A stretch of 64,000 nucleotides of DNA from Ceratotherium simum simum (GCF_000283155.1 NW_004454182.1:6997000-7060999), one strand, 5' to 3'; shown: positions 11,147 through 22,545, numbered from the stretch's first letter. Notes: generated by a model not told the origin, from the letters alone. A program made the numbers and translations.

Positions 11147-11966
11147 CCTTTAAAAAATTGATATCCTCTGGCGAATGTCTCTAGGAGAAAAAGAAAAGGC
11201 TCTTTCTGACGAAGAATTCTTCTACTTTAAAAGTGCTGGTCATGCTTAGATGTTGAGAACTGAAACGTACAATCGTCTAGGTAAATGGATTGGTTCAGCA
11301 CAAAGAAGACTAATCAGGCGTCTGTAGTGCTCAGCTCTACCTTGAGGTCCAAGTAAGGTCTGCAGGAAAGATGCTCCTGGCTCCTCGGGAAGGCGGAGCA
11401 GGAGGAGAGGGAAGGGCTCTGAGTTCAAATGCTTTGGGGGTTTAAGAAGTGTGAGGCCCTTGAGTAGTGAACATTTCGGAAATAAGATAGATGCAATAAA
11501 AGAACTGCTGGAAGACAAATGATGGCATTGAGGCCACGAAGAGATGGACCCAAAATGCCCACGGAGAAGAACTGGAAAGAAAAATGCAGCCAGGGAGAAT
11601 GAGGGAGAGGTGGGATGGGAATGTGTGGGTTTCCAGCTGCTCTTCTCTTCGCAGTGACTCCAATATGATGAGAAAAATGAAACAGAATCCATTCAAAACA
11701 AAAATCAGCTAGCAGACCCGAAAAGAAAGAAATGTCACAGTACATTTCCATTTTTCATGCTGATTTTGGTGAATATTTTTAGTACAAGATTCAGAAGAAT
11801 GTCTTTGTTAACAAAAGATTTCTGATGGTTTCCCTCCCACCACCAATGAGGGAAGAGAAGCCACCGCCAGTGTTAGAAAACACTTCGGGGGAATTCTGAA
11901 AATTGCACAACTGAGGCCACCTGGTGGCTCTCTGACCCCTGTAGGAGCTGGCGGGGTAGTGTTGGG
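11147..11966. other. No recognised feature
   Basis: Unique-looking sequence. Several overlapping reverse frames between 11246 and 11751 show no protein motif and are most likely chance. Confidence 0.45.
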
Positions 11967-12007
11967 GTGTGTGCGTGCACGCGCGCGTGTGCGCACGTGT
12001 ATGTGTG
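11967..12007. repeat. Alternating purine-pyrimidine tract (Z-DNA type)
   Basis: 41 bp alternate strictly purine and pyrimidine, mostly GT/GC/CA/CG steps with a central gcacgcgcgcgtgtgcgc. Such (CG/TG)n stretches are the classic sequence class that can form Z-DNA under supercoiling. Formation here is inference. Confidence 0.85.
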
Positions 12008-12059
12008 ATGGGATGCGCGTGGGGTATTGAGGGTTCTGACATCAACTAAGATTCTGATC

Positions 12060-12700
12060 ACCAATTATTCCAATGTGTGTGGGGGGTTGGTTTCCATACT
12101 CACCCTTCAGATGCCAGTAGCAAGTCCAGGTTGTCACTGGTTATGTCACTGGTTGACAGACTGGTTATAGATTGGACATTCCAACAACCCCCTTCTTGCA
12201 TTGGATTAATTTGCTAGAGCAGCTCATAAAATTCAGGGAAATATTTTGCTTACTAGGTTACCAGTTTATTATGAAATGATATAACACAAGAACAGCCAGA
12301 TGGAAGAGATGCATAGCACAAGGTATGGGGAAAGGGTAGGGAGCTTCCATACTCCCTCTGAGCACGTTACTCTCCCAAAATCTCCATGTGTTCACCAACC
12401 TGGAAGCTCTTTGAACCCCATCCTTTGGGCTGTTATGGAGGCTTCATTACATAGGTATGATTGATTAAACCATTGGCCATTGGCGACTGATTCAACCTAC
12501 AGCTCCTCTCCCCTCCTTGGAGGTCAAAGGGGTGGGACTGAAAGTTCCAACCTTCTGATCACATGATTGGTTCTCCGCAACCAGCCCCCTTCCTGAGGTG
12601 TGGTTCAAAAGTCACCTCATTAACTTAACAGAGACACCTTTGTAGCTGTCATCACTTAGAAAATTACAAGAGTTTTAGGAGATCTGTGCCAGAAAGAGGG
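12060..12700. mobile_element. Ancient LTR-like mammalian repeat
   Basis: Contains blocks I associate with an old mammalian LTR: gaaaatattttgc / ccagtttattatgaaatgat, ggaagctctttgaacccc, ttatggaggcttcattac, accattggccattggcgact and gattggttctccgcaacc, ending near aaataaatatgacttatta. Family and orientation not fixed; ERVL-related is my guess. No coding sequence. Confidence 0.5.
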
Positions 12701-13094
12701 ACGAAGACCAAATAAATATGACTTATTATAAATCACTATCACATGTGTGTAGGTGGGAGATGGGTGTTGGTTGGTATTGTAACCTAACCCTCAGCCTCAC
12801 TCTTTTCCCAGTATTGCTGTGACTTCCTCGGAGTGGTGAGGCCCTCCTGCTGGCCAACATTCCTCTCTCATGGGCCTGCTCGGTGGAGTGATGGCCGTCG
12901 CCACAAGTCCACAGGTGCGGAAAGTCTGATGAGGACCCAAAAGGGAAGAGCCCAGAGGGACCCCTCTATGAGCAAAGCAAGCTCTTTGAGAAAGGGAGGC
13001 AGAGATTAAGCAAATGTAGACTTACAGGCTCTGCGACCTGAGGAGAAAGAAGACTTGAGCTCAAAAACTTCCAGGGCACCCATGTCTGTAATTT

Positions 13095-13212
13095 TCTTCC
13101 TTCCTTCCTTCCTTCCTTCCTTCCTTCCTTCCTTCCTTCCTTCCTTCCTCCCTTCCTCACTTCCTCCCTTCCTCCCTTCCTCCCTTCCTCCCTTCCTTCC
13201 CTCCTTCCTTTT
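13095..13212. repeat. (TTCC)n microsatellite
   Basis: About 118 bp of ttcc repeats with tccc and cact interruptions in the right half. It abuts the poly-T end of the reverse ERE at 13209, so it probably grew from that SINE's A-rich tail. Homopurine-homopyrimidine over the whole length except one interruption. It produces repetitive Lys/Glu/Gly and Leu/Pro frames that are not genes. Confidence 0.95.
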
Positions 13213-13340
13213 TTTTGCTGAGGAAGATTTGCCATGAGCTAACATCTGTGCCCATCTTCCTCTATTTTGTATGTGGGTTGCCACCACAGCATGGCCACCA
13301 ATGAGTGGTGTAGGTCTACGCCCAGGAACCAAATCTGGGC
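13209..13340 (-). mobile_element. ERE SINE lacking its tRNA head
   Basis: Reverse ERE body: tgctgaggaagatttgccat, gagctaacatctgtgccc, ttgtatgtgggttgcc and tggtgtaggtctacgcccag. The match stops near aaatctgggc before the A-box head, so the copy is truncated at its 5' end. Confidence 0.85.
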
Positions 13341-13855
13341 ATTAAGATGAATCGAAAAATAAATAGAGGGATGTATAGATGGATAGATATGTGATAAAAC
13401 AAATATAGTGAAATGTTAATGACAGAGCCAAGGTGGTAGGTAGATGTGTGTTTATTATAAAGTTCTTTCCACTTTCCTGTATGTTTGAAAATGTGTATAA
13501 TAAAATGTTGGAGGAAAAACCAGACCAAGTGATTCTTAACTGGAATCTGGAAATCAGAATTAGCACTTGTTCCCTCCCATGGAGCTTTGTTTCAGCAGCA
13601 GTTCCTTTTCAAATGTACCTGGTCCACATTCACACATTTCCTTGGGGCAAATTCTCAAGGCCCCTCTGAATATATTCAACCTGCCATTGAGAAGAAAGAA
13701 ACGGTAGAATTAACCAGCACATTTCACGAGAGACTTCCACAGTAAAACACCTTTTTCTAACTCTTGCTGGTAAATTTCTCCCCAGAAAACCTCCCCTTAC
13801 CTTTATGTATATAAGGTCATTGAAAAAAGAAAAAAAAAAAACAAAAAGAATTTCA
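13341..13855. other. No recognised feature
   Basis: AT-rich unique-looking sequence ending in an A-rich run at 13823-13850 immediately before the next ERE. Confidence 0.4.
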
Positions 13856-14096
13856 GGGCCGGCCCAGTGGCGCAGCGGTTAAGTGCACGTGCTCCACTGC
13901 GGCAGTCCAGGGTTTGCAGGTTCGGATCCAGGTGGGGACCTATACACTGCTTATCAAGCCATGCTGTGGAGGCGTCCCATATAAAGTAGAGGAAGATGGG
14001 CACGGATGTTAGCACAGGGCCAGTCTTCCTCAGCAAATAGAGGAGAATTGGCAACAGATGTTAGTTCAGGGCTGATCTTCCTCACCAAAAAAAAAA
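13856..14096 (+). mobile_element. ERE SINE, double-unit tail
   Basis: gggccggcccagtggcgcag head, gcaggttcggatcc B box, catgctgtggaggcgtccc body, then two successive copies of the aggaagatgggcacggatgt / gttagcacagggccagtctt type unit, and a 10-base poly-A. TSD not readable because both flanks are A-rich. Confidence 0.95.
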
Positions 14097-14454
14097 CACT
14101 TTGCCTAGCACACAGTTTCACACACAGTGGGTGTTGGAATTGTTGTTGAAGTGTTTGTTTCTAGAAGTCCATCCCTAATTAGGATGATTACTGACTGATT
14201 ACTGACCGACCAACCAGAAGGACCCAGGCACAGAACAGCCGGAGTCTTTTTGTCTGTGACATAAAAGAGCCCATGTGCAAAATGAGGAATTAGTGCCAGA
14301 AATACTGGTGACAATCAGGGAAGCAAGTTAGTATCAATGGAGATAAAATTCAGGATGCTAAGAACTCAACTGTATCTGTTTACACTGTCGTAGACCCTGC
14401 TGGATGATAAGAAGGGACCAGAGGAGGAGTACCGAGTTAGATAAGGAAGTTTGT
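14097..14454. other. No recognised feature
   Basis: Short unique-looking stretch. A small direct duplication, gattactgactgattactga, lies around 14186-14205. No gene or transposon is seen. Confidence 0.4.
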
Positions 14455-14585
14455 TTTCTGTTTCTTCCACCTGCTGGCTTTGTGACCTTGGACAATAACT
14501 TCATTGACTCCTAGGTGCCTTATCTATAGTGTGGAGAGGATCATGCCTACTTTGCAGAGTGGTGATAAGGGTCAGATGAGATCAT
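14455..14585 (+). mobile_element. MIR fragment
   Basis: Forward MIR core: ctggctttgtgaccttggac, aataacttcattgactcct, ccttatctatagtgtggag and a gggtcagatgag end. Diverged, no edges. Confidence 0.6.
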
Positions 14586-14943
14586 GAATGGAAGGGATTT
14601 CAGGGAGCATGCAGGAGAGGCACATTCATGAGACTGGAGACTTGGAAGATGGCTCAGGCGAGAAAGAAAAAGGAGTGCCTATGGAGAATGATACGGACAC
14701 AGACCTGGTAGAGAAAGAGCGTATGGAATAAGGTTTGCAGCATGTTAAATAAGAGTGACTGAAGGGAAATTTGCTTCTGGTAACGACCGAGGAACCTCCT
14801 AGGGGACCAACTCTCCCACAGATAACAGCTATGAACTCTGAACAAAATACAAAAAACAATACTCAAAGGCACTGGAAAGTGACTAAAAACAGGCAGATTC
14901 TGGAAGAAAGGAATGGCACTGTGTGAGTTTCTTGTTTTCATGT

Positions 14944-15570
14944 TGTGGGAGATCAAAATTTGGCCACCCTGAAATACGTCTCTTTACCTTGATTATTTTC
15001 TCTGATGGACATTTGACCTCCCCCACTAACTGCCTAAAGGAATTTAACTCTGGCTATGGACGGACTGGCAGGGTCCTCACTAAACCCATCCTTTTCAAAC
15101 TTCTGTTTACCAAATATTTACATTTGTAAAGGTATCTCCCTCTGTGTAGTGGGAAGAGGGGGGGGATGAACTTATCTGTGATATCAGGACGGAAGAAGAA
15201 GACTTAACTCTACATACTCTGGATTACTATAATTCCTGTCTCTCCAGCCACATTCTCTATAGGTGACCCTGCAAAGCATTGTCTGACAAACATTTACATT
15301 TCCCTCTTCATGTAAATTGTCTTCTTCCCCTCTGAAATCCCAAAACACCACCCACCCCCAATATCCTCCTTTGTCTTTAGCTGAAGATAGTATTTAAGAT
15401 GAGAGTCTCTGCTATTGTGTTGAGAAACTCAGTTTCCCTGGTTTCTTTCATGTATATATGTTATTAAACTTGGTATTATTTTCTCCTGCTAACCTGTCTT
15501 TTTAATTATTTGGCCAGCGAGAAGAACCTTAAGGGAAAGGGCTGAGGGGGATTCTCCCTCACCCCCGACA
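14944..15570 (+). mobile_element. Solo ERV1-like LTR, family copy 2 (627 bp)
   Basis: TGTGGGAGATC start and CCCCCGACA end, flanked by the 4-bp TSD atgt (14940-14943 and 15571-15574). Such 4-bp duplications are usual for gammaretrovirus-like ERV1 elements. A TATA-like agtatttaagat lies near 15388 and an attaaa polyadenylation-type signal near 15472. This is the longest of the four related LTRs. No internal viral genes are attached. Confidence 0.9.
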
Positions 15571-15611
15571 ATGTCTTCAACCACAGTCTGCAACCTACAG
15601 AGTGGCTAAAA

Positions 15612-15735
15612 CTGAGGGTGATCAACCAACCCAGTTTTTCCAGGGATGTCCCAGTTTTAGCACTGAAAGTCCTATGTTCCAGGAAAACCCTCAGTTCTGG
15701 GCAAACCAGAATGGTAGGTTGCCCTACCAAAACTC
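15612..15735. mobile_element. Palindromic MITE-like element
   Basis: Begins gagggtgatcaaccaaccca and ends ggcaaaccagaatggtaggt tgccctac. The two ends are imperfect inverted repeats around a ccagttttagcactgaaagt centre. The form is that of a small non-autonomous DNA transposon common in mammals. Name not certain. Confidence 0.6.
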
Positions 15736-16319
15736 CAACAGCAAACCTGCAGTGTTTCTGGCCTGAAGGGCAGTAGATCGACTTTGGGACAATCACAGCC
15801 ACTGGGAGGTGAGAGGAAAATGCCAGAGAGTCCCAGTGAAAGGGACCCCCATTTCTGTGAATAACTCTGCCCAAATCTCTAGCTGACATCTGAACCCCAT
15901 ATGCCGGGAGCAGACTTAACGCAGCCCTGCAAAGAATAGAAGAATTGAACTGAGATTTCAGCTGCTGGCCGAGAGAGAGGGTTTGCTGTCTGAATCCAAA
16001 CAAGTTAATTGCCTGGTAACACAACAACAACAAAACCAATAACATTCAGAGCTGTGAAACAGAATCCAGAGTCTCCACAACATAATGTGCACAATGTCCA
16101 AGATGCAATCCAGGATTACTCAACATACCAAAAACAAGAACATTTGACCCATTTTCAAAAGAAAAGATCCACCATGAGATATCCAAGATATTGAAATTAG
16201 CACACAAGGATTTTAAAGCAGCTATAGTAACTATGCTCACAGACTAAAGGAAAATAAGTCCACAATGAATGAAAAGATAGAAAATTTCAGAGGAGAAAAA
16301 AGAAACTGTAAAAAGGAAC

Positions 16320-17322
16320 TGTTAGTCAGAGAAACAGAACCAATATGATGTGTGATATATAAAGGAGAGATTTATTTTAAGGAATTGGCTCATGTGATTA
16401 TGGAAGTCAGCAAGTCTAATCCACAGGGTAGACCAGCAGTCTGAAGACCCAAGGATGAGCTGACGTTACAGTTCAAGTCTGAAGGCCATCAGGCTGGAGA
16501 CCCAGAAACGAGTCAACATTACAGATAAAGTCCAAACTCAGTCTGCCATAGATCCAGAAAGAGCCCATGTTGCAGATGAAGTCTGAAGGTAGTCTGCTGC
16601 AGAATTCCTGCTTGCTAGTGCGGGAAATCAGAATTGGCCACCCTCAAAATATGTGTCTTTACCTCGATTATTTTCTCTGAAGGACATTTGACCTTCTCGC
16701 AAACTGCCTAAAAGCGATAGACTGGGAAGGTCCTTGCTAAGACCAGACATTTACATTTGTAAGGGAAATCTCCATTTGTAAAGGTATTTCCCTCTCTGTA
16801 CTGGGAAGATGGGGGACGACCTCATCTCTAGAGATGTATCAATGTGGAAGGCGAGGCTGCATAATAACCTTACTGTGCTTTTCTGGTAATCTCCCATAAC
16901 TGACTCTCCCACCCCCAACATCCTCCTTTGTCTTTACCTAAATCTATCTAAGAAGAGAAACTCCACCATCTTGTCCAGAAACTCAGTTTCCCTGGTTTCT
17001 CCCATGTATACATGTTATAAAACTTTGTTTGATTTTCTCCTACTATTCAGTCTCATGTGAATTTAATTTGTAGCCCAGCCAGAAGGACCCAGTGTGGGTA
17101 GAGGCTAGTGTTCCTCCCCTTCACTAGCAAGAGGTCACCCTTTCGTTCTATTCAAGCTTTCAGCTGATTGGATGAGGCCCACCCAAGTTATGGAGGGCAA
17201 TCTGCTTTACTCAAAGTCTACTGATTTAAATGTGACTCTCACAGAAACATTGAGAATAATGTTTGACCAAATCTCTGGCCACCATGACCCAGTCAAGTTG
17301 ACACATAAGATTAACCATCACA
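16320..17322. mobile_element. LTR with 5-bp TSD, itself interrupted
   Basis: Starts tgttagtcagagaaacagaa and ends ttaaccatcaca; both sides carry ggaac (16315-16319 and 17323-17327). TG...CA ends with a 5-bp duplication fit an ERVL/MaLR-class LTR. Internal blocks include ggaattggctcatgtgatta and ggatgaggcccacccaagtt. Removing the 505-bp LTR inserted at 16619 plus its TSD copy leaves about 494 bp. Confidence 0.75.
16619..17123 (+). mobile_element. Solo ERV1-like LTR, family copy 3 (505 bp), nested
   Basis: Begins tgcgggaaatcagaattggc and ends cctccccttca, with 4-bp TSD ctag at 16615-16618 and 17124-17127. Colinear with the 14944 LTR, sharing for example aaactcagtttccctggttt and atcctcctttgtcttta, but about 120 bp shorter through internal deletions. 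It sits inside the LTR at 16320-17322, so it is the youngest layer there. Confidence 0.9.
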
Positions 17323-17537
17323 GGAACTAGGTGAAATTCCTAAAAAAATTAAATTGTTATATCTGAAAAAAAAAAAAGAAAAAGAAAAGTGTCATATCCA
17401 AAACCAAAGAAAAGTGTGATATCGGAAACCCTCCCCCCCAAAAATTCCAATGGATGGACTTAATAGCAGAATGTAGATGACAGAGGAACAAGTCAGTGAT
17501 CAATAGAAATAGATCAATAGAAGTTAATCAATCTTTG

Positions 17538-17797
17538 GGGCCGCCCCAGTGGCATAGCGGTGAAGTTAGCACATTCTGCTTTGGCATACTGGGGTTTGCC
17601 AGTTTGGATCCTGGGCACAGACCTACTTACCACTCATCAAGCCATGCTGAGGCAGTGTCCCACATAGAAGAACTAGAAGGACCTACAACTAGGATATGCA
17701 GCTAGGTACCAGGGCTTTGGGGAGGAAAAAGAAAAAGACAAAGATTGGCAACAGATGTTAGCTCAGGGCCAATCTTCCTCAAAAAGAAAAAAAAAAC
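17538..17797 (+). mobile_element. ERE SINE, mosaic tail
   Basis: Head ggggccgccccagtggcata and B box agtttggatcctgg. The body has the agaaggacctacaactagg and agggctttggggagg segment of one ERE type, followed by the attggcaacagatgttagct unit of the other. TSD aagttaatcaatct (17522-17535) versus aagttagtcaatct (17798-17811), one mismatch. Inserted in the L1-type element. Confidence 0.95.
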
Positions 17798-18505
17798 AAG
17801 TTAGTCAATCTGAATAAAAGATAAAAAATGATTGAAAAAGATGGACAGAGGCCTATGAGACAATATCAAAAGGTCAAACGCACGTAATTAGAGTCCCAGG
17901 ACAGGAGGAAGAAAAAGGGGCCAAGCACAATTTGAAGAAATAATGGTTGAAAATTGGTGAAAGATATGAATTTCCAGATTCAAGAAAATGAAGGAAACTC
18001 AAGCAGAATAAATGTGAATAAAGCCATGCCTAGGGATGATATAGTCAAATGCTGAAAACCAAAAATATAGAGAAAACCTTGAAAGTAGACAGAGAAAAGT
18101 GACACATGGGGAAACAATGATGCAAGTTATCACTGGCTGCTCATCAGAAGCACTGTGAGGTCAGAAGACAGTGGAAAAACATCTTTCAAGGGCTGAAAGA
18201 AAAACATTTAACCCAGAATTCTGTATCTAGTGAAAATACTACTCAAGGATGAAAGCAAGATGAAGATATCTTCAGAGAAAAGAAAACTAAGGAACATCAT
18301 TGCCGGCAGACCTGTACTACAAGACATTCTAAAGTAAGGTCTTCAGGCAAAAGAAAATTATATCATAAGGAAACTCAGATCTTTAGGAAGGAATGAAAAG
18401 GAAAAAATGGTTAATATCTGGGTAATTATAAAAGACTATTTTCCATTTTAATTTCTTTAAAATTGATACGACTGTTTAAAGCAAAAAGTATAACATTGTC
18501 TAGGC

Positions 18506-18846
18506 CTACAAAGCTAAAAAGCTAGAATAATCCACTGGAAGTTGATTTAGGGCCAGTGCCTCCACAGCAGAGGGAGACCTGTGTGGTGTCTGTCATTAGA
18601 TTGCTCTAGACCAGGAAGGAGACAAAGGTTGCAGGTTCTATGGATGCCCAAGACCTGAGCACACATAAATGCAGCACTTCTGTAATAAGAGGACTCCAAG
18701 CAGTGTGGTTATTGAAGCCTTGAAGGCCTGACCCCCAGCTAGTCTTTAGTTTAGAAGCCTCAGCAAAGCGTTCCCACAAGCTATACTTGAGTTGACGTGG
18801 ATTATTTGTAATGCTGCATCCTAAATAACAGCTACCATTTACATTT
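18506..18846. other. No recognised feature
   Basis: About 340 bp between two L1 pieces. Nothing identified. Confidence 0.4.
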
Positions 18847-19757
18847 GCAAACAGAGATGATTTTAGTTCTCTTTCTGATCTTTATGCCTTTGTATCTTTT
18901 TCTTGACTTATTTCAAAAGCTAGGACCTTGAATAGAATAGAGAGATTGGACATCCTTACTTTGTTCCTGACCTTGGGGAGAAAGCATTCAATATTTCACC
19001 ATTAATTATGATGTTAGCTCCGGGTTTTTCATAGATGCTCTTTTTCGGGTTGAGAGAGTTACCTTCTCTCCTATTTGGCTGATAGATTTTTGGTTTCGGT
19101 TTTGTTTTATCACAAATGAGTATTGAATTTTTTCCAAATACCTTTTCTGCATCTATGGAAATAATCATATGATATCTTTCTTCTGGTCCATAAATATGAT
19201 AAACATAGATTGATTTTTGACTGTTTAATCAACTTTGCACTCCTGCGATAAAATCTACTTGGTCACGATATTTATCCTTTTTACATATTGCTGAATTTGA
19301 TTAGCTAATATTTTGTTGAGGATTCTTGTGTCTATATTCATGAGGGATATTGGCCTCTAGTTTTCTTTTTTTTGGTAATATTTTGTCAAGTTCTGGTATT
19401 AGGGCTATGTTGGTCTCATAAAATGAGTTAGAAGTGTTTCCCCTTACTCTATTTTCAAAAAGAATTATTTTTTTTTCTTAACTATTTGATAAAATTCACC
19501 AGTGAAACAATATGAGCCTGGAATTTTCTTTCTGGGGTTTTTGATAACAAATTCAATTACTTTAATAGATACAGGTCTATTCAAATACTCTGTTTCATCC
19601 TGTGTCAGTTTTTATAAGTTACTCAAGGAGTTTGTCCAATTTCATCTAAATTGTTGAATTTGTTGCCATAAAGTTGTTCATAATAGTCCCTATTATTTTT
19701 TTAATGTGTGTAGGATCTGTAGTGATAACCCCTTTCATTCCTGATATTGGTGATTTA
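18847..19757 (-). mobile_element. L1 ORF2 (reverse-transcriptase region), decayed
   Basis: On the reverse strand a frame at 18956-19168 reads MIISIDAEKVFGKNS near its start and IYEKPGANIIINGE further on. Both are L1 ORF2 reverse-transcriptase motifs (consensus forms ISIDAEKAFDK and IYEKPTANIILNGE). The rest is colinear with L1 ORF2 but carries stops and frameshifts, so it is inactive. Flanking L1 5' and 3' parts are absent. Confidence 0.9.
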
Positions 19758-19759
19758 TA

Positions 19760-19955
19760 TCCAACCATGTTGTAGCATATATCAGTACTTCATTCATTTT
19801 TATTGCTGAATAATTTCATTGAATGGATAGACCACATTTTATTTATCCATTCATCAGTTGATGGACATTTGAGTTGTTAACACTTTTTGGCTCTTATGAA
19901 TAACAATGCTCTAAAAATTCATGTACGAGTTCTTGTGTGGACTCCTCTAGCTTTT
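19760..19955 (-). mobile_element. L1 3' UTR fragment
   Basis: Reverse complement of an L1 3' end: tttattgctgaataatttca, atttatccattcatcagttg, gatggacatttgagttgtt and ttatgaataacaatgct. It lies on the 5' side of the ORF2 piece for a reverse element, so it is a separate insertion or a rearranged piece. Confidence 0.75.
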
Positions 19956-22436
19956 AAATTGGCTTGCTATGGTGATCCCAATAGGCCTTCCTATCACCAC
20001 CCACTCTCAGTTCCTCATTGCTGTGTAATCGAGGAGATTCTTTTGGTTCCTGTCCCTGAAAGGCAAGCGGATCATGTAGCCTGAGCTGGATTAAGCCTGG
20101 GGTGAAATCTTGAGGTGCCTCAGACACCTGGACACTCAGGCAGCCTGAAGTTGGAGTTGCTGCAGGAGGTGCAGAAAAAGACACAGCAGGTGCAGAATTT
20201 TATGACTTGGTTGAGAGCCCTTGTTTAAGAATTCTCATGCAGTATGTAATTTGTCAATTCATATTAATGAACGCACATATCGTTAAGCAGTATGATTTGC
20301 CTTTTAGATTAGCTTTATTCCTATGCACATTCTTTTATTCCTGGAAACCCTTAGGAAGAGCTTGTTATGTTCTGGAGGAAGATTTCATCTCTTGGAATCC
20401 ATTTCCTCCCCTGCAATTTGTACATAACTCTGAAGGACAAAATGACAATATTTAATTTTCTTTCACATTTTTATCATTTACCTTAGCCAAAACCACTTCT
20501 TCTGAAGTCTATAAAGAATCCTCATATTAAACGAGAATTTGGCAAGTTCTTCCTTTTCCTTTTAAAGGGCTTGTGGGTGAAATTATTGAAAGAACTTTAC
20601 ATCTGATAAGAGACTAGGTCTTGAATTGACTCAATAAGTAAAGAAAGGAGGAGCAGAAGGAGGTTAACTATGCGTGAGTTTATAGATGTTTTGGTGTCTG
20701 GGGTCCATGAAAATAGTATATTACCTCACTGTAAATATTAACTCTGCAAGAGTCTGCGTCTTTAAACACGAATTACCAGGAGAATCTCCCGGGAATGAAG
20801 AGACGCTCTGCTCTTAATGATCTTTTCAACACCTCCTCCAGGTATCTAGGACCCTGCAGGGAATTCCTGGGATGTGTAGTCCTTAAGATGCTGATTTCCA
20901 GTGTTGAATAGTTTATAAAGGTAAAAAGACAAGGAATCTTCTCCATGTAAAATAAAAACTAGAACACTCTAGCAATTAATCCTTTAAGAACAATTACAGT
21001 AATTGCTATTGGCCTGGAGATGCCAGGGGTTTAAATATTCAGTAGATAATTTTTTTTAAGGGGATAAAAGTGGAATCTTTGACCAAGATTATTAGCTGAG
21101 GCAAGGCTTATCTGGGGACACACGAGTCACGCATATCCTTCTGCTGTGAATACGGAGGCAGCCTGACTTTCTTATCTCTGCTGGCCTCTCTGGAAAAATC
21201 ACCTGCTTTATCACTTCCTGCTGGGTCTGTCATGGTGCCACCAGGCACCATGACTTGCCTTGCTGGTCCCCAGGGTATGACCGTTCCCCACTGGTGATGC
21301 CCTGATGTCCTGAGTTCTCATGGTTCCCAAGCTCTGGAATAGGAAGCTGTGCCAGAGGGAGGGGTCTCAAGGCACTATGGCTTCAGCCCTAGTATCTTAT
21401 CAAGTATCTTATCAAAACAGATCTTTCCATTTTTTTCATGGCCTCTCTCTCTCTCTCTAGATGTGTGTGTACAAAATAGACTGGGCCAGAAACAGGTTAG
21501 AGGAACAGACCCCCGCCCCTCTGGTATTCAGAACCTCTTCATGCCCAATTTCTTGTCCGTGGCTGGGTCTCTTTCCAGGACGCTCCCCAGCTTTTGCAGA
21601 TGGAGCTCTGTTGGGTCACCATACCAGTTCTCCAGCAGTAACCCAGGCTGAGTTCCTTCCTGAGAAGCTCCTCAGCCCCCCAAAATACACTTCTTTTGGT
21701 CCTATTCTGCCTGTCTATCAGGGACAACAGAGGACGATTGCTCAAGTGACAGCTCCACCACATGGTCTTACAAGTAAGCTATTTTTGGCAAACTTATTTA
21801 TAAGCTTCTATTTTTCAAACACTGACAACTGTCTGCCCAATTATTCCTTAAGGTATAAATATACTGTCATAAAGAATGATTTAAAATAGGTTGCCCAATC
21901 ATTTAAAAGATAACTGGTTGCGATAGTCCAGTATTCTAGCAGAATCCTTTTGCAGATAATGTTATGGTTTCACCCACATTTTTGATGAGTCTGAGAAGAA
22001 TGTTGGTAAAGAGGGAGCAACTGAACCGTGGTCTTGAAACCAACCCTTAAAATGACTCAGTACTTCCGCCAACAGAATGGAAAGAAAGATGAAGGCCGAA
22101 GGAAGGGCTTGAAAGAAGACATCGCTGGTAAAGTATGTGCCAGTGCCGAAGATGGCGAAGTTGGCTTTCTGTTGGTGTTTTTTGAGATTCTGGACGTTTA
22201 CTGGTTATATTTCATTCCTTAGGGAAACCATTCTTGAATTTCACCACAAAAAGCACGCAGAAAACCATTTTGTTGGTTCAAACCTTCTCTTTGGGTCCTC
22301 CACTCTTATTCTGCTGCTACAGAGAGTGAATTGCAGAAGGATTTCAGGCAGCACCTCAGAAAAATAGACTCTGGGAACTTGGAGCCCTACAAAATACCCA
22401 TTTTTAGTCAGAGGCTGGGAAAATGCAAATTTGCGT
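19956..22436. other. No recognised feature (unique DNA, short CT run)
   Basis: About 2.5 kb with no named repeat. A (CT)n run lies at 21447-21460. Forward frames around 21349-21889 are the longest here but have no motif. Possible weak old repeats cannot be excluded by eye. Confidence 0.45.
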
Positions 22437-22545
22437 CCTTAGGAGTCTAGGAGTGTCATTCATTCAGTCATCAATCATTATTAAGCACCTACAATTAAGT
22501 GTCAGGCGCTGGCAATTCAGCTGTGAGTAAATACAGTCCCCGCAT
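22437..22545 (-). mobile_element. L2 3' end fragment
   Basis: gtcattcattcagtcatcaa, tattaagcacctacaattaa and gtcaggcgctggcaattcag are the reverse L2 terminus. Diverged. Confidence 0.7.

Larger units (their letters stand above)
15850..18505 (+). mobile_element. Old L1-lineage element, ORF1 region (HAL1-like), interrupted
   Basis: Forward-strand remnants of an L1/HAL1-type ORF1: gaatgaaaagatagaaaatt (16266), atggatggacttaatagcag (17450), acaatatcaaaaggtcaa (17861), gaagaaataatggttgaaaa, ttccagattcaagaaaatga, then the 3' part ctgtactacaagacattcta and aaatggttaatatctgggta. It is broken by an LTR (16320-17322, itself containing another LTR) and by an ERE (17538-17797). No frame is intact. HAL1 versus an L1M family is undecided. 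Confidence 0.75.

Noticed and set aside
12966..13332. Lys/Gly/Glu-rich reverse frames and matching Leu/Pro forward frame
   Set aside because: Translation of the TTCC microsatellite.
13856..13930. tRNA gene
   Set aside because: The A and B boxes belong to the tRNA-derived head of an ERE SINE; the acceptor stem and 3' half are absent. The same applies to other ERE and MIR heads.
15506..16045. 179-codon reverse frame as a gene
   Set aside because: It runs across the end of an LTR, a palindromic MITE-like element and the 5' part of an L1-type element, and has no domain.
18956..19168. Host gene encoding a reverse transcriptase-like protein
   Set aside because: The motifs are those of L1 ORF2, and the surrounding sequence is a decayed L1.
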